From NCBI GenBank assembly GCA_034926675.1, contig JAYFQW010000016.1, positions 17,123 through 81,122 on the forward strand: DNA of 64,000 bases, given 5' to 3'. The notes beneath the pieces are model-generated. The model was not told the DNA's origin. It worked only from the letters and a program-made list of their open reading frames with translations, and did not search any database. The translations under genes and the position numbers were made by a program. Each line of letters begins with the position of its first letter. The stretch's first letter is position 1. Origin of the DNA: Clostridia bacterium (GTDB lineage: Bacteria; Bacillota; DTU025). Positions 44,525-53,542 of this stretch are shown one piece after another.

Positions 44525-44830
44525 AAATGTGACGATCAGAGGTAGGACACAGCAATGGAGATTCGACATACGCGGTTCCCGACCGCAGTCCCATGGAGCA
44601 GAGCAGAGCAGAGCGGAATGGGACTGACTGTTCATCCAGGCCCGATTCTCCAACGAACACCGCAGCCAGTTCTCCTCGGGTCATACCATGACGAATGGGC
44701 ATCCAGTCGTACCCAACAAACGAACGAAACTTGATGTCGAGAGCATTCCCGTCGACAACCGTCCCGCCGAGCGGATTAGGTCTGCCCGTCACTATTATGG
44801 GCTTGCCTGCCTCAGCAGCCCCCTCTGTGC
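44525..44830 (-). pseudogene. Remnant of NamZ (DUF1343 exo-beta-N-acetylmuramidase)
   Basis: The frame beginning just after the RpiR stop encodes AAEAGKPIIVTGRPNPLGGT, then FRSFVGYDWMPIRHGMTRGE and LAAVFVGE. This is the family's central motif (RPNPxGG, FRSFVG, RHGMTxGELA). Both the N-terminal and C-terminal parts are missing. NamZ releases MurNAc from peptidoglycan, so the remnant extends the cell-wall recycling theme of the operon ahead of it. Confidence 0.7.
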
Positions 44831-44839
44831 GACGCCCGT

Positions 44840-45730
44840 TTACGCCTTTCTCGCTGCCAGAGCGTCCACCGTCTTCATCAGCAGCTCCATTGCCTTGTCA
44901 GAGTCCTTCATGGCCACGGAAGTGAACAAACAGTCAATCACGGCAAGCTGGGTTAAGCGTGAGGTCATGGCGCCGCTTCTGAGCCCGGTAGCCTCGTGGG
45001 CCGTGGTGCAGAGCACAGTATCAGAACCCATCGCAGCGGGTGAAGTGGGGAAATTCGTGATGCATACGGTGTGCGCACCGCATCCACGCGCAAGTTCAAG
45101 CACGTCGGTCGTCTCTCGCGTTCGGCCTGAGTAGGTTATGATCACCGCAACATCCTCCGGCGTAAGCAGAGCAGCCTGTGTCAGCTGAGCATGAGTGTCC
45201 TGGTAGCTGAATGCTGTCATCCCTATCCGCATGAACTTGAGCTGGGCATCTTGTGCTACCACACCCGAGGAGCCCACGCCGAAGAAGAACACCCGCTTGG
45301 CGCCGCGTATTGCCTCGGCCGCGCGGGCAACCTGGCTTGGGTCCAGCACTTTGGCGGTGTCTTCAACCGCCTGGATCGTTGCGGTGAATATCTTATCGCA
45401 AATGGTAGGGACATCGTCTCCGGGCTCTACTTGGCCGAAGGCGCCCTCCCTACTAGTAGCAAGTTCTCTAACCAACGCCAGTTTCAACTGGGAGAATCCA
45501 GTGAATCCAAGGCGTTGGCAACACTTCACTACAGTTGACTCGCCTACGCCTGCCGCCGTGGCCAGCTGCACCGAAGTCATCTCGGCGGCGGATTCCGGGT
45601 GTTCCAATATGAAGGTTGCCGCCCTCTGCTCAGCAGGCGCAAGAGAAGGGTACCGCCCGCGGACAATTGCAAGGCAGTAGTCTGCGTTCTTCGTGTTCTG
45701 CATTGCGTTTTCGTCTTCGTCCTCTATCAT
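44840..45730 (-). CDS. murR: RpiR/MurR-family regulator of the muropeptide operon
   Basis: 296 residues: HTH (SVQLATAAGVGESTVVKCCQ) and SIS domain (FFFGVGSSGVVAQDAQLKFM, VIITYSGRTRETTDVL). It probably binds MurNAc-6-phosphate, as E. coli MurR does, because murQ lies in the same operon; this is inference. The ATG at 45730 has GAGGGGG ten bases upstream. It is the last intact gene of the opp-mur operon and is closely related to the regulator at 152-1012. Confidence 0.85.
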   Translation of the reverse strand: MIEDEDENAMQNTKNADYCLAIVRGRYPSLAPAEQRAATFILEHPESAAEMTSVQLATAAGVGESTVVKCCQRLGFTGFSQLKLALVRELATSREGAFGQVEPGDDVPTICDKIFTATIQAVEDTAKVLDPSQVARAAEAIRGAKRVFFFGVGSSGVVAQDAQLKFMRIGMTAFSYQDTHAQLTQAALLTPEDVAVIITYSGRTRETTDVLELARGCGAHTVCITNFPTSPAAMGSDTVLCTTAHEATGLRSGAMTSRLTQLAVIDCLFTSVAMKDSDKAMELLMKTVDALAARKA

Positions 45731-45768
45731 ATGCCTAATGCCCCCTCTGAGTTTCCGAAGTCCATTCC

Positions 45769-47403
45769 CTATGAAGTCAAGCCGTTTCCATAATCGTGTA
45801 TGCCTGGGATAGCAACGGGCAGCCTTCCCCTGGGCTTCGTCACGCCGAAAATGACCTCGGCGACTGCTTGCATTGTGCATTCCCTGAATCCGTACGCAGC
45901 TATATATGCCTTTGCGGTCGGGAACTGCTGAATGTCATATGGATTCCTCATGGCCACGACCACCACAGGGACACCCGTATCGAGCAGTGCCCTTACAAGA
46001 ACGCCCTGCTCCTCGTGGAGGTGAGCATTGTACGTGCCAACCACAACCGCATCGCTTGAGCGGGCAAGGTTCACTGCGTCTGCTATCTGGCCGGCGCCAT
46101 GGGATTGAGGAAAAGTGAAACCCCTTGCCTGCGGGGCAAATCGCCTGATTGCGATGGCAAGCGGAGGCTCCAGCAGCTGGTCGTTCTCCACCTGGGTCAG
46201 ACCTCGGATATCAGGGGATATGACGGAAAGGTTCGGGTAGTCTTCTGGTTTCATTGGAATGAGACCTTGCCCATTTGCGAGAAGGGTCACCGATTCCCTG
46301 GCGATATCCAGCGCGAGGCGCCGATTCTCCTGGCATCCTACGAACTCCAGGCTGCGGTGGGCAAGGTATGCGTCGGGGTCAAGTAGACCATAACGCTCCT
46401 TGAGTAAGAGAATGCGGCCCACCGACTGGTCCACTCTCTCCTCGGAGATCCTCCCCGCCCTCACGGCATCGCAGATAGCCTCGATGGCCTTAGCCTGTTC
46501 GGCCTGGACGTGGCACATGAGGGCAATATCAGCCCCGGCCTCGAACGCACGTATTGCCGCTTCACCAACGGTGAACCTTTTCGCGATAGCGCCCATGAAG
46601 AGGTCGTCTGTCAACGAAACCCCAGCGAACCCGAGTTCCTCGCGGAGCAATCTGGTGACTACATTATACGAAAGAGTAGCAGGAAGGTCGGGCTCAGGCT
46701 CTACGGCTGGGAAGAAGACGTGGGCAGTCATGACGGCTCCAACCCCTGCCCTTATGGCAGCAGCGAACGGCGCCAACTCGGTACTCTCCAGGCGCTCCCT
46801 GGGATGTGGAACCGTGGGCAGGTCGAGATGGGAATCTACCGTGACATCGCCCTTACCCGGGAAATGCTTTGCGGTAGCCACTACTCCTGAACCCTGATAG
46901 GCCTCTATCGCCGCGACCCCCAGCCGCGTAACAAGGCATGTGTCTTCGCCGAATGAACGAACCCCTATTCCAGGGTTATTCGGATTGTTGTTGATGTCGA
47001 GGACCGGCGCAAGGTTCATGTTAAACCCCAGAGCCTTCATTTCGTTGGCTGTGACCTCGGCAGCCTTCCGCACGAACTCCTCTGACCTGGTCGCCCCGAG
47101 GGCCATGTTTCCGGGGAAAACAGTCTCCCCGTTTGTCAGTCGAGCCACCACTCCACCCTCCTGGTCGATGGAGAGAAGGCATCCCATGGGATGCTGGCGC
47201 TCAGAGGCGATACTCTGAAACCTGTAGGTTAGGGACTGAGCCTGAACTGGGTCCACTACGTTCCTTCCGAGGAAGATCACGTTGCCCACCTGGTATCTGC
47301 GCACGAATTCTTCATCGGACGAGGTAAGATCAGGCCCATCGAAACCAACCATGACCATCTGCCCGATCTTCTCCTCAAGGCTCATGGAGTCCAAGAAGAC
47401 CAT
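45769..47403 (-). CDS. nagZ: Beta-N-acetylglucosaminidase NagZ (GH3)
   Basis: 544 residues: a GH3 barrel with the NagZ signature KHFPGKGDVTVDSHLDLP (catalytic His/Asp loop) and nucleophile Asp in VSLTDDLFMGAI, followed by the C-terminal domain seen in B. subtilis NagZ. It removes GlcNAc from GlcNAc-MurNAc-peptides. Unlike the B. subtilis enzyme there is no signal peptide, so it should act in the cytoplasm on imported muropeptides. The ATG at 47403 overlaps the stop region of the kinase gene, with GAGG at a spacing of 5. Confidence 0.92.
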   Translation of the reverse strand: MVFLDSMSLEEKIGQMVMVGFDGPDLTSSDEEFVRRYQVGNVIFLGRNVVDPVQAQSLTYRFQSIASERQHPMGCLLSIDQEGGVVARLTNGETVFPGNMALGATRSEEFVRKAAEVTANEMKALGFNMNLAPVLDINNNPNNPGIGVRSFGEDTCLVTRLGVAAIEAYQGSGVVATAKHFPGKGDVTVDSHLDLPTVPHPRERLESTELAPFAAAIRAGVGAVMTAHVFFPAVEPEPDLPATLSYNVVTRLLREELGFAGVSLTDDLFMGAIAKRFTVGEAAIRAFEAGADIALMCHVQAEQAKAIEAICDAVRAGRISEERVDQSVGRILLLKERYGLLDPDAYLAHRSLEFVGCQENRRLALDIARESVTLLANGQGLIPMKPEDYPNLSVISPDIRGLTQVENDQLLEPPLAIAIRRFAPQARGFTFPQSHGAGQIADAVNLARSSDAVVVGTYNAHLHEEQGVLVRALLDTGVPVVVVAMRNPYDIQQFPTAKAYIAAYGFRECTMQAVAEVIFGVTKPRGRLPVAIPGIHDYGNGLTS

Positions 47404-47410
47404 AATCTCC

Positions 47411-48469
47411 TCACTCTCCGATACAGTTGCTGGCCGTTGCCGTGTTCCCAACGTTCTGGATGATCGTATCAATCGAATCATCTTTGAGTCCGCGCCCGGC
47501 AATGAATATGGCGCCCACAACAGGTGGGAACTGGCCCTGAGCAATAGACCACTTGGGAGCGAACTCCTGTACTGCAACGTGCATCGCATCTCTGACCATC
47601 TCGTTCGACTCAAGTACGCCGCCTGCTATCGAGACCTTGCCGGCATAATCGTTCATTCCGAGGCGCCGAATCACTGCAACAGCCATCAACCCCAGTTCTC
47701 TTCCGGCGTCGAGAATTATGCTTCTTGCGACCTGATCGCCTCTACGGGCCGCCTGCCCAACGATGGGCGCCAAAGCAGCCATTTCCGGTCGGCTCATCTC
47801 CTCATATACCTTAGGAATAACGCCATCAATGGAGTCCACCCCAATTGCGCTAGAAAGGTCATCCGTCAGACAGGTCCGCATCTGCCGCCCATCTGCCGCG
47901 CGAAGCGCCTCCCCAAGCCCCTTCCGACCGATGTCATATGCAGAACCTTCGTCTCCGAGGATGTACCCCCATCCACCGGCCCGCGCTTCATGTCCATCAG
48001 GCGACACGCCATAGGCTAGTGAGCCAGTTCCTGCAATTACAATCACACCTGGCTCACCCGAATTCGCCCCGGCAAGCGCAATAACCCCGTCATTGACCAA
48101 TGCAAGAACGGGGGATGGCAAGTCCGGGGCATTCATCTGTTCCAGCAGAACCCGCAGCTTGCCATCGATCAGGTCGCAGTCACGCTTCCGGCCCACGCCT
48201 GCAAGGCCAAAGCAGGCCGAGGACACTCTCGCACTGCCAAAGGTTATCCCAGCAGATCGCATGGCCATGAGGATACATTTCCGTATCTCCTCAACTGCCG
48301 AGTCGTACCCAACAGCCTGGGGGTTAGACGGGCCGGACGAACCCTTCCCAATCACCATGCCGTCGCAAGTAGTGATCAGGCAGTCTGTTCTTGTTCCGCC
48401 TCCGTCCACACCCAAGAGGAGTCCATCTTCGGTTACACCGTCTGCGGAAAGTGAACCCGTGGATAGCAC
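47411..48469 (-). CDS. murK: BadF/BcrA-type N-acetylmuramate/N-acetylglucosamine kinase (MurK-like)
   Basis: 352 residues with the ASKHA ATPase fold: phosphate-1 motif LLGVDGGGTRTDCLI, phosphate-2 VIVIAGTGSLAYG, adenosine motif VSIAGGVLESN, and GGWGYILGDEGSAY typical of GlcNAc kinases. Clostridial MurK phosphorylates MurNAc and GlcNAc at C6. Placed between murQ and nagZ, it would make the MurNAc-6-P substrate of MurQ. The GTG at 48469 has GAGG nine bases upstream. Confidence 0.88.
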   Translation of the reverse strand: MLSTGSLSADGVTEDGLLLGVDGGGTRTDCLITTCDGMVIGKGSSGPSNPQAVGYDSAVEEIRKCILMAMRSAGITFGSARVSSACFGLAGVGRKRDCDLIDGKLRVLLEQMNAPDLPSPVLALVNDGVIALAGANSGEPGVIVIAGTGSLAYGVSPDGHEARAGGWGYILGDEGSAYDIGRKGLGEALRAADGRQMRTCLTDDLSSAIGVDSIDGVIPKVYEEMSRPEMAALAPIVGQAARRGDQVARSIILDAGRELGLMAVAVIRRLGMNDYAGKVSIAGGVLESNEMVRDAMHVAVQEFAPKWSIAQGQFPPVVGAIFIAGRGLKDDSIDTIIQNVGNTATASNCIGE

Positions 48470-48475
48470 CTGCAA

Positions 48476-49402
48476 TCACCTCACATGCTCAACGGCCAAT
48501 TGCACTGCATCCCGAGTGTGCCCGGAGGTCAACTCCAGGGCGTGCTCGGCCACATGTCTATCCACTGCTGCGAGCGCCATTACGATCGCCATCTTGATGC
48601 TCCCGCCCGCCTCGTCCAGAAGTCGCCCACTCTCGTCAATATCCAGGCCCGTGGCTGTAGATACGATCCTAACCGCGCGACGCTTCAGTTTCCTGTTGGT
48701 TGCCTGCATGTCCACCATGAAGTTGTCATAAGCCTTGCCCAGTTTCACCATCGTTGCAGTTGATATCATGTTGAGGACAAGCTTCTGGGCAGTTCCGGCC
48801 TTGAGGCGAGTAGAACCGGTCAATACCTCCGGACCAACCGGCAGAGATATCGTCACATCCACATCTAGATCCAACTTATCGGCATGGTTACATACAATGG
48901 CCACAGTGCCTGCGCCGGCATTTCTTGCAGCCTTCAATGCTCCCCGCACATACGGCGTCACGCCGCTCGCAGATATTCCCACCACTACATGTCGCTCCGT
49001 AATGGACTTCGCAACATCAGCAGCTCCTGACGACTCATCGTCCTCTGCAGCTTCGGCAGAATGAAACACTGCTCCGAACCCACCGGCGATCATCGCAGAG
49101 ATCTCATCAGCCGCCACACCGAAGGTCGGCACACATTCAGCCGCATCCAAGATTCCCAGGCGTCCACTGGTCCCAGCTCCCACGTAAAGAAGCCTACCGC
49201 CCATGGCCATTCTCGCGGCGATCATGTCGACAGCAGTCGCTATCTCCGGAATTGCCCTGGCCACTACTTCTGGGACCAGCCTATCCTCCTCGTTCATCAC
49301 CCGCAGAATCTGCTCCGTGCTCATCTGATCCAGCCTTGAGGATCGAGGATTTGTCTCCTCCGTGGTGAGGTCAGCATAGTCCGTATTCTGCACGAGTTTC
49401 AC
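48476..49402 (-). CDS. murQ: N-acetylmuramic acid 6-phosphate etherase MurQ
   Basis: 308 residues. Conserved MurQ features are TEETNPRSSRLDQMS, LLYVGAGTSGRLGILDAAEC (SIS domain), VVGISASGVTPYV and LKAGTAQKLVLNMISTATM. The enzyme removes lactate from MurNAc-6-P to give GlcNAc-6-P. The GTG start overlaps the oppF stop by four bases, tying sugar catabolism to peptide uptake. Confidence 0.96.
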   Translation of the reverse strand: MKLVQNTDYADLTTEETNPRSSRLDQMSTEQILRVMNEEDRLVPEVVARAIPEIATAVDMIAARMAMGGRLLYVGAGTSGRLGILDAAECVPTFGVAADEISAMIAGGFGAVFHSAEAAEDDESSGAADVAKSITERHVVVGISASGVTPYVRGALKAARNAGAGTVAIVCNHADKLDLDVDVTISLPVGPEVLTGSTRLKAGTAQKLVLNMISTATMVKLGKAYDNFMVDMQATNRKLKRRAVRIVSTATGLDIDESGRLLDEAGGSIKMAIVMALAAVDRHVAEHALELTSGHTRDAVQLAVEHVR

Positions 49403-50412
49403 CGCTTTCCGCGCCGGTCACACTGGGGAGTGTGCAAGTGACAAGCACATACGTGCCCATCACTCACTTCCGCAGGTTCAGGCCTCACCCTATCACAGAT
49501 CTCACGGCGATATTGGCACCTCGGATGGAATGGGCAGCCTGAAGGGGGATTGATCGGGCTTGGCGGCTCGCCTTCAAGCTTGACCTTGCCCAGCTTTCGA
49601 TCTCTCGGGTTCCAGCTTGGGATGGCCGACATCAGCGCCTGAGTGTACGGGTGAGCAGGATTGTCGAACAGCTCGGTCGCGGGCGCCGACTCCACAACGT
49701 TTCCGAGGTACATGACCATGATCCTGTCACTCATGTGATGGACCACGTCCAGATTGTGAGATATGAAGATCAACGCCATGTTCGTGTCCTGCTGTATGTC
49801 TTTGAGCAAGTTGATGATCTGGCTCTGAACCGAGACATCAAGGGCTGAAGTGGGTTCATCACATATCAGCAACCTCGGATTCACCGAAATCGAGCGGGCT
49901 ATGGCGATTCTCTGTCGCTGGCCGCCGGAAAATTCGTGGGGATACCTCTGGGTGTATTCGGGGTACAGGCCCACTTTCATCAGCAGCTCCCCGACATACT
50001 CATCCATCGCTTTCGCATTATCGAACAGCTTGTGAGTCTCAAGAGGTTCGCGTATTGTGTCCCTTATTGTCATTCTCGGATCGAGTGAGTCGAAGGGGTT
50101 TTGGAATATCATCTGCACGTCTTTCCTGAACGTCAGTCGCATCCTTTTGTCGACGGCCTTGGAGATGTCATGGCTCTCGCCGCTCGGGTCATGATAGGTG
50201 ATGCTCCCAGCCGTCGGTTCGTAGATTTTGACGATTGTCCTCCCAAGTGTGCTCTTGCCGCAGCCCGATTCGCCAACGATCCCTATCGTCGCGCCCTCGC
50301 TGATCTCGAGATCAACCTTCTCCAGTGCCTTAACATAGCCACTGACTTGCAGGAACACCCCTGATCTTATCGGGAAGTACTTCTTGAGGTTCTCGATGGA
50401 CAGGATCTTCAA
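49399..50412 (-). CDS. oppF: Oligopeptide ABC transporter ATPase OppF
   Basis: 337 residues: Walker A GESGCGKST, Q-loop MIFQNPFDSL, signature FSGGQRQRIAI, Walker B LLICDEPTSALD and the C-terminal CPFHPRCQYRREIC cysteine motif of the OppD/OppF family. The TTG start (TTGA) overlaps the oppD stop, with GGAGGG upstream. Confidence 0.94.
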   Translation of the reverse strand: MKILSIENLKKYFPIRSGVFLQVSGYVKALEKVDLEISEGATIGIVGESGCGKSTLGRTIVKIYEPTAGSITYHDPSGESHDISKAVDKRMRLTFRKDVQMIFQNPFDSLDPRMTIRDTIREPLETHKLFDNAKAMDEYVGELLMKVGLYPEYTQRYPHEFSGGQRQRIAIARSISVNPRLLICDEPTSALDVSVQSQIINLLKDIQQDTNMALIFISHNLDVVHHMSDRIMVMYLGNVVESAPATELFDNPAHPYTQALMSAIPSWNPRDRKLGKVKLEGEPPSPINPPSGCPFHPRCQYRREICDRVRPEPAEVSDGHVCACHLHTPQCDRRGKR

Positions 50413-51395
50413 TTGTCATCACCCTCCAACAGCCAGCAGGCAACGGTGTGATCTGGCGCCGGCTCAAAATCAGGAGGTTGGAGTTGTTTGCATTTGTCCA
50501 CGGCCTTCGGGCATCTGGGATGAAACCTGCAGCCTTCCGGAAATTCATCGGCTCTCGGAACATAGCCTTCAATATGCGGTAGGTCCTTTCCCTTGTATTC
50601 TCGCTTGACGCGAGAGGTCAGCAACCCGGACGTATATGGATGAAGGGGATTCTCAAAGAGTTCGACGACCGGCGCCTTTTCAACGATCTTGCCTGCATAC
50701 ATGACATGCACCCTGTCGGCGATCTCCGCGACCGTGCCGAGGTCATGAGTTATGAAGATAATGGAACCGCGGTATTCACTCTGCAAATCCTGCATCAGGT
50801 TCAAAACTTGCGCCTGGATAGTGACATCGAGCGCGGTTGTCGGCTCATCGGCGATGATTATCTCGGGGCTTGTTATGAGCGCCATCGCTATCATAATCCG
50901 CTGAAGCATGCCGCCGCTCATCTCGTGGGGGTACTCCTCGTAGCGCTTCTCAGGCTCAGGTATGTGGGTCGATTTCAGGGTGGCGATTATTCTCTCCTTA
51001 GCTTCGCTGTCATCCCATGGCATGTGTGCTTTCGCGACTTCCATCAACTGATTCCCTACAGTATAGAGAGGGTCGAAGGCGGACATTGGCTCCTGGAAGA
51101 TCATGCTGATCTGCCTGCCTCTCACTTCACGGTACTCCCTCTCGGGAAGCCCGATCAGTTCCTGGCCATTGAAGACGATGCTCCCCTCCAGTTTCGCGGG
51201 AGGCGCTTTGATCAGCCCGAGTATGGAATGGGCTGTAACGCTCTTTCCACAACCGGATTCACCAACCAGAGCCAGAACCTCGCCCCGGTCAAGGTGGAAG
51301 CTCACGTCATCCACTGCTTTCACTACACCTTCGGGCGTCCGGAAGTAAGCCTTGAGGCCAGAAACAGTGAGAATTCGTCCACTGGTGTTTGTCAT
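50409..51395 (-). CDS. oppD: Oligopeptide ABC transporter ATPase OppD
   Basis: 328 residues: Walker A GESGCGKSV, Q-loop MIFQEPMSAF, signature MSGGMLQRIMIA, Walker B IIIADEPTTALD, and C-terminal CRFHPRCPKAVDKC. It forms the ATPase pair with OppF. It overlaps oppC by four bases. Confidence 0.94.
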   Translation of the reverse strand: MTNTSGRILTVSGLKAYFRTPEGVVKAVDDVSFHLDRGEVLALVGESGCGKSVTAHSILGLIKAPPAKLEGSIVFNGQELIGLPEREYREVRGRQISMIFQEPMSAFDPLYTVGNQLMEVAKAHMPWDDSEAKERIIATLKSTHIPEPEKRYEEYPHEMSGGMLQRIMIAMALITSPEIIIADEPTTALDVTIQAQVLNLMQDLQSEYRGSIIFITHDLGTVAEIADRVHVMYAGKIVEKAPVVELFENPLHPYTSGLLTSRVKREYKGKDLPHIEGYVPRADEFPEGCRFHPRCPKAVDKCKQLQPPDFEPAPDHTVACWLLEGDDN

Positions 51396-52483
51396 ACCTT
51401 CTCGACCGTCCTGTAAGGATCAACCGCGTCCCTCAAGGCATCGCCAACGAAGTTGTAGGAGAGCACGGCAATCATTATGAATATCCCGGGTACCATAAGC
51501 CATGGATGCGATTCGAGTTCGCTAAGCGATTGGGCCTGTTTCAGCAACAGCCCCCAGCTCGTCATTGGTTCCTTGATTCCGAGCCCAAGGAAGCTTATGG
51601 CGCTCTCGCCGAGGATCATTCCTGGAATGGACAGGGTCGACACAACAATCAGGTAGCTTAGAGTGTTTGGCATCAAGTGCTTCGTGATTATCTTCATCCC
51701 CGAAACACCCGTAACCTTCGCCGCCAGCACGAACTCCTTCTCCCTCAGGCTGAGCACCATCCCTCGCATGACCCTGGCAACTCCCATCCAGCCGATGAGA
51801 GAGAGCACTGTCACAATTCCGAAGTAGACCCATGTGCTAGGCCAGCTTGGAGGGAGTATTACTGCAAGCGCCAACCATAGAGGAATCCTCGGGAATGACC
51901 TGAGCAACTCGATGAACCTCTGAATCACTATGTCGATCCAGCCTCCGTAGAAGCCAGAAAGCGAACCTACTATGGCTCCGATGAATACGCTCAGGAAAGT
52001 CCCGAGCAGGCCGACGGTCATCGATACCTGGCCGCCAACCACTACCCTGGAGAAGAGATCGCGGCCAAACCTGTCGGCCCCAAATAACAGCAGCATTGCC
52101 CTATCGGAGGATTCCTCAACACCGAGCAAATGCAGGTTTGTTCTAAACAATCCCCAGAATCTGTACTCCTCTCCCCGTACAAAGAGCTTCACAGGCGCCA
52201 CAGAACTGGTGTCCTCGGTAAAGATCAGCTGGTAGGTAACGGGGTCCCTGCTTTTCTTCATCGCACAAACGAAAGGTCCCCTCCATCTGCCGTCTTCGTC
52301 GACGAACCTGATCTTAGAAGGGGGAGCATAGATGAAGTTCCTGTGGGTTGCCGTGAAGTCGTAAGGGACGATGAAACCGGCGAAAAGCACCATCAGATAT
52401 AGTACAGCTAGCACGACCAGACCGAACACGCCCAGCCTGTGCTTTAGGAAGCTTCTGGTGATCCTCGACCTGGTTCCTTCCAT
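51392..52483 (-). CDS. oppC: Oligopeptide ABC transporter permease OppC
   Basis: 363 residues with six helices and the EAA loop (EFVLAAKVTGVSGMKIITKH). A long extracytoplasmic insert (residues 40-130) between helices 1 and 2 makes it longer than the usual 300-residue OppC. The ATG at 52483 has AGGAG eight bases upstream. Confidence 0.92.
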   Translation of the reverse strand: MEGTRSRITRSFLKHRLGVFGLVVLAVLYLMVLFAGFIVPYDFTATHRNFIYAPPSKIRFVDEDGRWRGPFVCAMKKSRDPVTYQLIFTEDTSSVAPVKLFVRGEEYRFWGLFRTNLHLLGVEESSDRAMLLLFGADRFGRDLFSRVVVGGQVSMTVGLLGTFLSVFIGAIVGSLSGFYGGWIDIVIQRFIELLRSFPRIPLWLALAVILPPSWPSTWVYFGIVTVLSLIGWMGVARVMRGMVLSLREKEFVLAAKVTGVSGMKIITKHLMPNTLSYLIVVSTLSIPGMILGESAISFLGLGIKEPMTSWGLLLKQAQSLSELESHPWLMVPGIFIMIAVLSYNFVGDALRDAVDPYRTVEKV

Positions 52484-52494
52484 CGTGGACACTC

Positions 52495-53463
52495 CTAGCT
52501 CATTCGTATTCTCGGATCGAGAAACGCAAGTGCGATGTCAGCGAGCAAGTTCCCGATCTGGGTGATAAGTGCAATGAACATCAAGAAGGACATGACCAGG
52601 TATTGATCATGATTTAGCAGCGCGTTATAGAAAAACGGCCCCATCGTCGGAAGGTTCAATACGATGGCCGTGATTATCGTCCCGCTGAATACATTCGGAA
52701 CCTCGGCCCCGGCGATACTCACCATAGGGTTGAGCGCATTCTTGATGGCATGTCGTCTCACTGTTTTCTCGTCAAGCCCGTGCGCCCTCAGCGAAGTGAT
52801 GAATGGCGACCCGATAATGTCGAGCATATTGCCTCTCATCACTCTCATCAATCCTGCCAATCCGCTTACGCCGACCACCACCAGCGGCATCCAGAAATGC
52901 TTCAGCAGGTCCACGACTTTGGCGAAACTCCAGGGCGCGCCTATGAACTCGGTCGAGAACAGCCCGCCAATTGAGGTTGAGCCCATCTTCAGCATGAAAT
53001 ACATCAAGATCAGGGCGAAGAAGAAGTCGGGAATAGATATCCCGATGAAGCCGACAACCGTCATCGCATAGTCTGCAGGCGAATACGGGTGTAAAGCCGA
53101 GTAAATGCCCATGGGCACGGCCAGAATCCACTGGAAAATGATCGTTGCCAGGGCTATGAAGACCGTCCAGCCCGTTCGCTCCCATATCAGCTCGCCAACA
53201 GGTCGCTCATAGGCAAAAGAGTAACCGAAGTCCCATTTGGTGACTATGTTCTTGACCCACATGCCGTACCTGACGTAAGCTGGCTTGTCCAGCCCGAGTC
53301 GTTCTCTCAGAAGCCTAATCTGTTCCGGCGATATCCTGGGGTTGTCGAGGTACTGGCTCACGAAATCACCAGGCTGGAGCTCGATGATTCCGAAGCAAAT
53401 CACCGATACGAGGATCATCATGGGAATCATGATCAATGACCTTCTCACTATGAATGACCACAT
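52495..53463 (-). CDS. oppB: Oligopeptide ABC transporter permease OppB
   Basis: 322 residues: signature start SFIVRRSLIMIPMMILVSVI, an LRERLGLDKPAYVRYGMWV outer segment, and the EAA loop ITSLRAHGLDEKTVRRHAIK. The ATG at 53463 has GAGGTG nine bases upstream. It follows oppA after an 80-bp spacer holding a hairpin. Confidence 0.93.
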   Translation of the reverse strand: MWSFIVRRSLIMIPMMILVSVICFGIIELQPGDFVSQYLDNPRISPEQIRLLRERLGLDKPAYVRYGMWVKNIVTKWDFGYSFAYERPVGELIWERTGWTVFIALATIIFQWILAVPMGIYSALHPYSPADYAMTVVGFIGISIPDFFFALILMYFMLKMGSTSIGGLFSTEFIGAPWSFAKVVDLLKHFWMPLVVVGVSGLAGLMRVMRGNMLDIIGSPFITSLRAHGLDEKTVRRHAIKNALNPMVSIAGAEVPNVFSGTIITAIVLNLPTMGPFFYNALLNHDQYLVMSFLMFIALITQIGNLLADIALAFLDPRIRMS

Positions 53464-53503
53464 CGATGCCTTCACCTCTTGGCGAGCAATAAACGACAAA
53501 GAG

Positions 53504-53534
53504 GGGGAAGCCCGAATCCCGGCGCCTCCCCCCG
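53504..53534 (-). terminator. Intercistronic hairpin between oppA and oppB
   Basis: A GGGGGAGGC...GCTTCCCCC stem on the minus strand is followed by TCTTTG. It probably acts as a partial terminator or 3' stabiliser, giving more binding protein than permease. Confidence 0.5.
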
Positions 53535-53542
53535 GTAGATCG

